The notes under the pieces: model-generated | Told to the model about the DNA's origin: nothing | The model's database searches: none | What the model saw: only the letters and a program-made list of their open reading frames with translations | NCBI GenBank assembly: GCA_035319145.1 | Contig: DATHDH010000202.1 | Location: 1-26,818, forward strand | Direction of reading: 5' to 3' | From: JAAYUK01 sp035319145 | GTDB taxonomy: Bacteria; Nitrospirota; Thermodesulfovibrionia; Thermodesulfovibrionales; Dissulfurispiraceae | Length of the DNA: 26,818 bases | Shown: positions 22,495 through 26,818 of the stretch, piece after piece | Layout: each line of letters begins with the position of its first letter | Position numbering within the stretch: position 1 is the stretch's first letter | Program-made: the position numbers and the translations under genes

Positions 22495-25128
22495 TCAGTG
22501 TCTGCCCATGAGCAGATTGCCGATTTCATTGACCAGCGTGAGTGCACCGCGGTAGCCGATTGACACCCGCACGGCGCCTCCCAGTTGCTTATGGCACGGA
22601 AAGCCAGTCCGGAGCAGCGGGGATTTCCTCTCCTCTGCAATGAGCTCGCCATGTGCATTCGTTACTATCAAATCACACGCCGGCAGTTCCGTCATATCGC
22701 CGATGACGACTTCATGCGCCTCGATGTGTACCAGCGAAGCGGCCTGTTCAGGAACAACGGCGCAAATAACGGAAGCGCCCATATCGGCAATCGCCCGTGA
22801 CAGGGCTACCGCGTGGTCAGGCTCCAGGCCGAGCGCCAGTCGCTTGCCGCCGAAGTAGTAATGCGCATCGCGCATGCCGTCGACCAGTATCCTTCTTTCC
22901 CTCGCGAAACGGGACGGGATCGGCCGGTTCCCGAGCACAGACAGCACCTCGAGGAATGCATCAACCTCGCCGATATCCGAAAGGCCGTGAAATACCCGAT
23001 AATTGATGCCGCAGCATTCGGCAAGAATCTTAGCAGCTGGTTCCAGGCTCGATCCGATCACGATGCTGAAAAGGGCCGAAGGAAGTCCCATCAGTTCGTC
23101 GCGAGACGTTCCGCCGAGCGCAAGCGCGGAGACACCTTCCCTGCTGCCGTCGAGGGCGCTCAGGTCGGGAACGAATAACGGCCTCAGCCCGAATGCTTCG
23201 ATCATGTCGCGCACTTCATGAATATCCGCCGGAGTAAGATGCATGCCGGCAAAGATCGCAACCGTATCAGCTGTCAGCCCGACGGCTTCCCGTCGCGGCG
23301 ACAAAGCAATTACGGACTCAGCCAGTGCCTTCACAGCCGCAGCGTAGCCTTGCTCCATGCCGTCCGCAAAGTCGGGCGTCGGGACATGAACGAAAAGAGT
23401 TTGCGAAAAGAGCGCCCTCAGTTCCCTGACGGATGCCGAGACATCGTCGCCCTTCACCTCTGCAAGACCGGTAGTCAGAATGCCGACGACTGCCGGATTG
23501 TTCTTCTCAACAGCTGTCTTAGCCGCAGCAATGAGCCGATCTTCGCTGCCCATTACCACATCCTCGACAAACAGCTTCGAACTCAGCAGGGCAATCGGCT
23601 CCCGATAGTGGTTTGTTACGAGCACCTTGCCGAGAAACGTGCAGCCCTGGGCACCATGGAGAATCGGCATCGCGCGGTCGAGTCCCTGGAAGGCAACCGC
23701 AGCGCCGAGCGCCGGTGAATGTTTCAGCGGATCCATGCTCAGCGCGCCTTTTCGATTGATGATGTTCGGCGCCGCCTTTCTTTCCGGTCGACCGCCTGTT
23801 TTCGCGGCCTCCGGAAGATGGCGCTCATAGAATCGAACGCTATTGCTCAGATCAGCTGCAATATTCACCAGGCCTGCATAGCCTGCATAGGCTGCGTGCC
23901 GTTCCTGATTGACATCAATGAACGGATAGCCTTCCTTCACCGCCAGATATTTGTTCCGCCCTCCGGCGACGAGCATGTCGGCCTTGTGAGCGCGAAGGAG
24001 GTTCAGGAGGTTTTTCGGTGCCACGTCTTCGACAAGCATCGCATCCGCCCCGAGGATAGCCCGCATCTTCTCCTCATCTTCGTGCGTACTCTTCTTGGTA
24101 CCAACAGCTGCGATCTCGATGCCGAGGTCCATCAACGCTGAGATGAACGACCAGCTTTTTACGCCACCTGTGTAAAGCACCGCCTTTTTGCCGCGCAGAT
24201 GAGCATATGGCTCTAGGCGTTCCATCAGACGCCTCTCTTCGTCGGCAATGACTGTTTCAGTGCGTTGGATGAGATTCGCGCCGTCCGCCGCTTTCGTCTT
24301 TCGCAATGTTCCGCTGATGGCCCGCAACGCCTTTGCCATCTCGGTCTTTCCGAAGAAGGAGACTTCTACAAAGGGGATACCGTAACGCGCCTCCATTTCT
24401 TTCGCGACGTTGATGAGCGCACGGCTGCAGACAACCACATTCAGCTTTGCGCGATGCGCCCAGGTTATTTCCTCAAATGAGGCATCGCCGGTCATATGCG
24501 AGAGCACCCGAAGCCCGGCAGCTTTCAGCACCGGTTCGACCAGCCAGAGATCGCCCGAAATGTTATATTCGCCGATCAGATTGATGTCCGTATCGGTTAT
24601 ATAAGGCGGTTCTCCGGTGCCGATGACATGCTCCAGAAGCACCTCGCCCGCAATACGGTTGCCAAGATTCTTCGGACCGACGAAGCCGGGGGCATGCACC
24701 GGAATTACACGGATGCCGAGTTCGGTTTCCGCCTTCCTGCACACGGCGTTGATATCTTCCCCGATTAATCCGCTCACGCAGGTCGCGTGGACAAATATCG
24801 CCTTGGGATGCACCTTTTCATGAGTATTGCGGATCGAGTCGAGCAGTTTCTCCTCGCAGCCGTAAACGATATCCATTTCGTTCATGTCCGTGGTAAAGCC
24901 GCGCCGATGCAGAGCTCCCTGCTCCGAGAGCGTGCCGCGTCCTTCCCACGAATTGCCGCAGCATGATATGGGGCCATGTACCAGGTGGGCGGCATCAGCT
25001 ACAGGCTGAAGGACAATCATCGCCCCGTCGAATGCGCACGACTCGCCGCCGCGCGAGCGACAGACCTTATCGCCGGTTCCGGGCTCGCAACCGCCCTGCA
25101 AAAGCTTGTCCATATTGGCCGTCATCAT
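22495..25128 (-). CDS. nifEN: Fused NifE-NifN cofactor scaffold protein
   Basis: A single 877-residue frame carrying both scaffold subunits. Residues 1 to about 450 are NifE, with cysteines near residues 31, 56/57 and 117 whose spacing (25, then about 61) fits the NifE cluster ligands (37, 62, 124 in Azotobacter). NifN begins near residue 465 at MDPLKHSPALG, with the cluster cysteine in ILHGAQGC (about 496). The two are joined by a short basic linker (KTGGRPERKAAPN). NifEN receives the NifB product and completes the FeMo-cofactor before transfer to NifDK. The ATG at 25128 was chosen because AAAGGAGG lies 5 nt upstream; a TTG 11 codons earlier lacks such a site. Fusions of this kind are known in some deltaproteobacteria such as Geobacter. 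It lies 77 nt after nifK. Confidence 0.95.
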   Translation of the reverse strand: MMTANMDKLLQGGCEPGTGDKVCRSRGGESCAFDGAMIVLQPVADAAHLVHGPISCCGNSWEGRGTLSEQGALHRRGFTTDMNEMDIVYGCEEKLLDSIRNTHEKVHPKAIFVHATCVSGLIGEDINAVCRKAETELGIRVIPVHAPGFVGPKNLGNRIAGEVLLEHVIGTGEPPYITDTDINLIGEYNISGDLWLVEPVLKAAGLRVLSHMTGDASFEEITWAHRAKLNVVVCSRALINVAKEMEARYGIPFVEVSFFGKTEMAKALRAISGTLRKTKAADGANLIQRTETVIADEERRLMERLEPYAHLRGKKAVLYTGGVKSWSFISALMDLGIEIAAVGTKKSTHEDEEKMRAILGADAMLVEDVAPKNLLNLLRAHKADMLVAGGRNKYLAVKEGYPFIDVNQERHAAYAGYAGLVNIAADLSNSVRFYERHLPEAAKTGGRPERKAAPNIINRKGALSMDPLKHSPALGAAVAFQGLDRAMPILHGAQGCTFLGKVLVTNHYREPIALLSSKLFVEDVVMGSEDRLIAAAKTAVEKNNPAVVGILTTGLAEVKGDDVSASVRELRALFSQTLFVHVPTPDFADGMEQGYAAAVKALAESVIALSPRREAVGLTADTVAIFAGMHLTPADIHEVRDMIEAFGLRPLFVPDLSALDGSREGVSALALGGTSRDELMGLPSALFSIVIGSSLEPAAKILAECCGINYRVFHGLSDIGEVDAFLEVLSVLGNRPIPSRFARERRILVDGMRDAHYYFGGKRLALGLEPDHAVALSRAIADMGASVICAVVPEQAASLVHIEAHEVVIGDMTELPACDLIVTNAHGELIAEERKSPLLRTGFPCHKQLGGAVRVSIGYRGALTLVNEIGNLLMGRH

Positions 25129-25147
25129 TGCCGCCTCCTTTCCTTTA

Positions 25148-25182
25148 TGCTTCGTTTTCAAGCATCGCAGGATTCAACCTGC
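25148..25182. repeat. Two small hairpins between nifK and nifEN
   Basis: TGCTT/AAGCA (25148-25164, 7-nt loop) and GCAGG/CCTGC (25167-25182, 6-nt loop) sit side by side in the 77-nt gap. They may affect relative expression of structural and assembly genes by processing or stabilising the mRNA. There is no T-tract in the direction of transcription. Confidence 0.35.
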
Positions 25183-25205
25183 ACCTTTGCTTTTTTGATT
25201 TCGAT

Positions 25206-26720
25206 CTATCTGATTACATCAAAACTCGTCGTATCTATCGTCGAGCGATCCAACTCGTCGAGGATCGTGTTGACGATTGTCGTAACGATGTTCAGCGCGC
25301 CCTGATAGCCGATAATCGGATACCTGTGAAGGTGGTGCCTATCGAACAGCGGGAACCCGAAGCGGATGAGCGGCGTCTTCGTGTCGCGCCAGAGGAATTT
25401 TGCGTACGAATTCCCGATCAGCAGATCGACAGGCTCCGTAAACATCAAGGAACGCAGATGCCACATATCCCTGTTAATATAGACCTTCGCATTCGCCCCA
25501 TACGGACTCGTCGCAAGCAGCGCCTCCATGTCTTCCTGAAACACCTTGTCGCCGTTCGTGCAGACGATATGAACCGGCTCGCCGCCCATTTCCAGGAGAA
25601 TGCTCACCAAGCCCATCAGGGTATCGGGATCGCCGACCAGTGCGAAGCGCTTGCCATGCACATAGGGATGCGAATCGATCATGGCGTCGACGACGCGGCC
25701 CCGCTCATCCTCGAGCTCCTGCGGAACAGCTTTCCCAGTTATTTTGCTCAATTCATCCAGAAACTCATCAGTGTTGCGTATGCCTATCGGAGTCTTGACC
25801 AGGAACTTCTGGTTCCACTCTTTTCTTAAATATTCCGTCGTCTTTGCAGTCGAGTACTTCTGCAGCAACACCGTCGCCGAGGCGTTAATCGAGTCCTTCG
25901 CATCCTCGATTGTCGTCAGGCCGCGGTAAAGTTTTGCCACGCCGGTATTCGGCGCGTCAAGGGAATCGCTCACGTCCGAGAGAACGGTGAACTTGACGCC
26001 CATCAGATTCAGCATTCTCTTTATCTCCCGATAGTCGCCGATATACGGGTCAAACCCCATAACTACATTCACCTTGCCGTTCGGCTCGCCGCCTTCTCCT
26101 GCGGTCAGCTTCGACAAGATCCCCTTCATCATGTTGTCGTAGCCGGTAATATGCGAGCCCACAAAACTCGGCGTATTCGCGAACGGCGTCAGCAGATCCG
26201 ACGGAATGACACCCTTATCCTTCGCATTTTTGATATACGCATTCAGATCGTCACCGATGACTTCAGCGATACAGCTCGTAAAGATCGCCATCATCTTGGG
26301 CTTGTAAAGTGCGTATGCATTTTCGAGACCTTCCGTCAGGTTATTAACACCGCCGAACACAGCCGCATCCTCAGTCATTGAGCTTGACACTCCCTGGACC
26401 GGCTCCTTGAAGTGGCGGTTGAGATGACTGCGGAAATACGCCATGCACCCCTGTGCTCCCTGCAGAAAAGGCAGCGTATTCTCGAATCCGAGCGTGGCGT
26501 ATAAGGCTCCGAGGGGCTGGCACGCCTTTGCCGGATTGATCTTGATGTGCGAGCGGGCGAAGTTCTTTTCCTTGTATTCCTCGGTCTTCGTCCATTCGGC
26601 AACCCGCGCAACCTCTTCGCGCGAGGGGCAGTTCTCAAACTCTCTTTTTCTTTCAAACTGTTCCTGATAATCCTGCTCCTTGAACAGTTCGCTATGATCT
26701 TTTATCTTGAGTGCAATCAT
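25206..26720 (-). CDS. nifK: Molybdenum nitrogenase beta chain
   Basis: A 504-residue beta subunit of the MoFe protein. The P-cluster cysteines are at C67 (KACQPLG), C92 (GAQGCMAYFRSHLNRHFKEP) and C150 (IFTSCIAEVIGDD), with spacing identical to Azotobacter NifK (70, 95, 153). SSSMTEDAAVFGG carries the conserved serine and neighbouring residues. The C-terminal FGFPLFDRHHLHRYPIIGYQGA block is also typical of NifK. The length and the long N-terminal extension agree with Mo-nitrogenase NifK, not VnfK or AnfK. A GGGAGG ribosome site precedes the ATG, 20 nt after the nifD stop. Confidence 0.96.
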   Translation of the reverse strand: MIALKIKDHSELFKEQDYQEQFERKREFENCPSREEVARVAEWTKTEEYKEKNFARSHIKINPAKACQPLGALYATLGFENTLPFLQGAQGCMAYFRSHLNRHFKEPVQGVSSSMTEDAAVFGGVNNLTEGLENAYALYKPKMMAIFTSCIAEVIGDDLNAYIKNAKDKGVIPSDLLTPFANTPSFVGSHITGYDNMMKGILSKLTAGEGGEPNGKVNVVMGFDPYIGDYREIKRMLNLMGVKFTVLSDVSDSLDAPNTGVAKLYRGLTTIEDAKDSINASATVLLQKYSTAKTTEYLRKEWNQKFLVKTPIGIRNTDEFLDELSKITGKAVPQELEDERGRVVDAMIDSHPYVHGKRFALVGDPDTLMGLVSILLEMGGEPVHIVCTNGDKVFQEDMEALLATSPYGANAKVYINRDMWHLRSLMFTEPVDLLIGNSYAKFLWRDTKTPLIRFGFPLFDRHHLHRYPIIGYQGALNIVTTIVNTILDELDRSTIDTTSFDVIR

Positions 26721-26740
26721 GGTATCCTCCCGTTATTTTT

Positions 26741-26818
26741 CTAAGCGCTCTTCTTCCGGCGAATAAGGCTCCATGTCGGACTGTTGACGGTTGCATCCAT
26801 GTCGCGGGCAAAGACCGC
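26741..26818 (-). CDS. nifD: Molybdenum nitrogenase alpha chain, C-terminal fragment
   Basis: Only the last 25 codons are inside the window. They read AVFARDMDATVNSPTWSLIRRKKSA and end in TAG. The block MDATVNSPTWSL corresponds to the MDxxINSPxWxL end of NifD, and the downstream nifK confirms it. The gene continues beyond position 26818. Confidence 0.85.
   Translation of the reverse strand, partial: AVFARDMDATVNSPTWSLIRRKKSA

Overview
The window (about 26.8 kb, moderately GC-rich, densely coded) looks like the chromosome of an anaerobic or facultative Gram-negative diazotroph. The fused nifEN gene, the NifI1/NifI2 type of PII pair, the citrate-lyase operon and the LytS/LytTR system would fit a Desulfobacterota (Geobacter-like) or Nitrospirota organism. 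This placement is inferred from gene content, not from a marker gene. There are no rRNA or tRNA genes, insertion sequences, CRISPR arrays or phage genes that I can see.

Region 1 (about 0.4-10.9 kb) is a complete citrate-utilisation island. A CitA/CitB-type two-component system is read leftward. Divergent from it is a rightward run consisting of a CitMHS-family citrate transporter and citC-citD-citE-citF-citX-citG: the ACP, beta and alpha subunits of citrate lyase, the acetylating ligase, and both enzymes that make and attach the phosphoribosyl-dephospho-CoA prosthetic group. An AbrB-duplication membrane protein follows. The genes are tightly packed (overlaps of 4-13 nt or gaps of 4-46 nt), as expected for one operon. 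The citA/transporter gap carries a perfect 17-bp palindrome.

Region 2 (about 11-18 kb) is a mixed set. It holds a small acidic unknown protein, an exported thioredoxin-fold protein that seems to use an ATT start codon and lacks the CxxC motif, and a 4-alpha-glucanotransferase (MalQ). It also holds a leftward three-gene run (MATE transporter, a CysRS-like paralogue with a broken zinc site, and a secreted Met/His-rich protein with CPM motifs) that ends at a strong intrinsic terminator.

Region 3 (about 18-20.8 kb) is a LytS-type histidine kinase overlapping its LytTR response regulator. Two bases after the regulator's stop codon begins an array of three direct repeats spaced exactly 21 bp apart that match the LytTR operator pattern. 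A 17-bp palindrome and an intrinsic terminator follow, with no recognisable protein gene between them. This is the most unusual piece of unexplained structure in the window and may be an unannotated LytTR-controlled small transcript.

Region 4 (about 20.9 kb to the end, leftward) is a nitrogen-fixation operon, read as nifD (C-terminus only, cut by the window edge), nifK, fused nifEN, nifX, nifI1, nifI2 and a nif-type 2[4Fe-4S] ferredoxin. Having the nifI pair after nifX, and not between nifH and nifD, is unusual.
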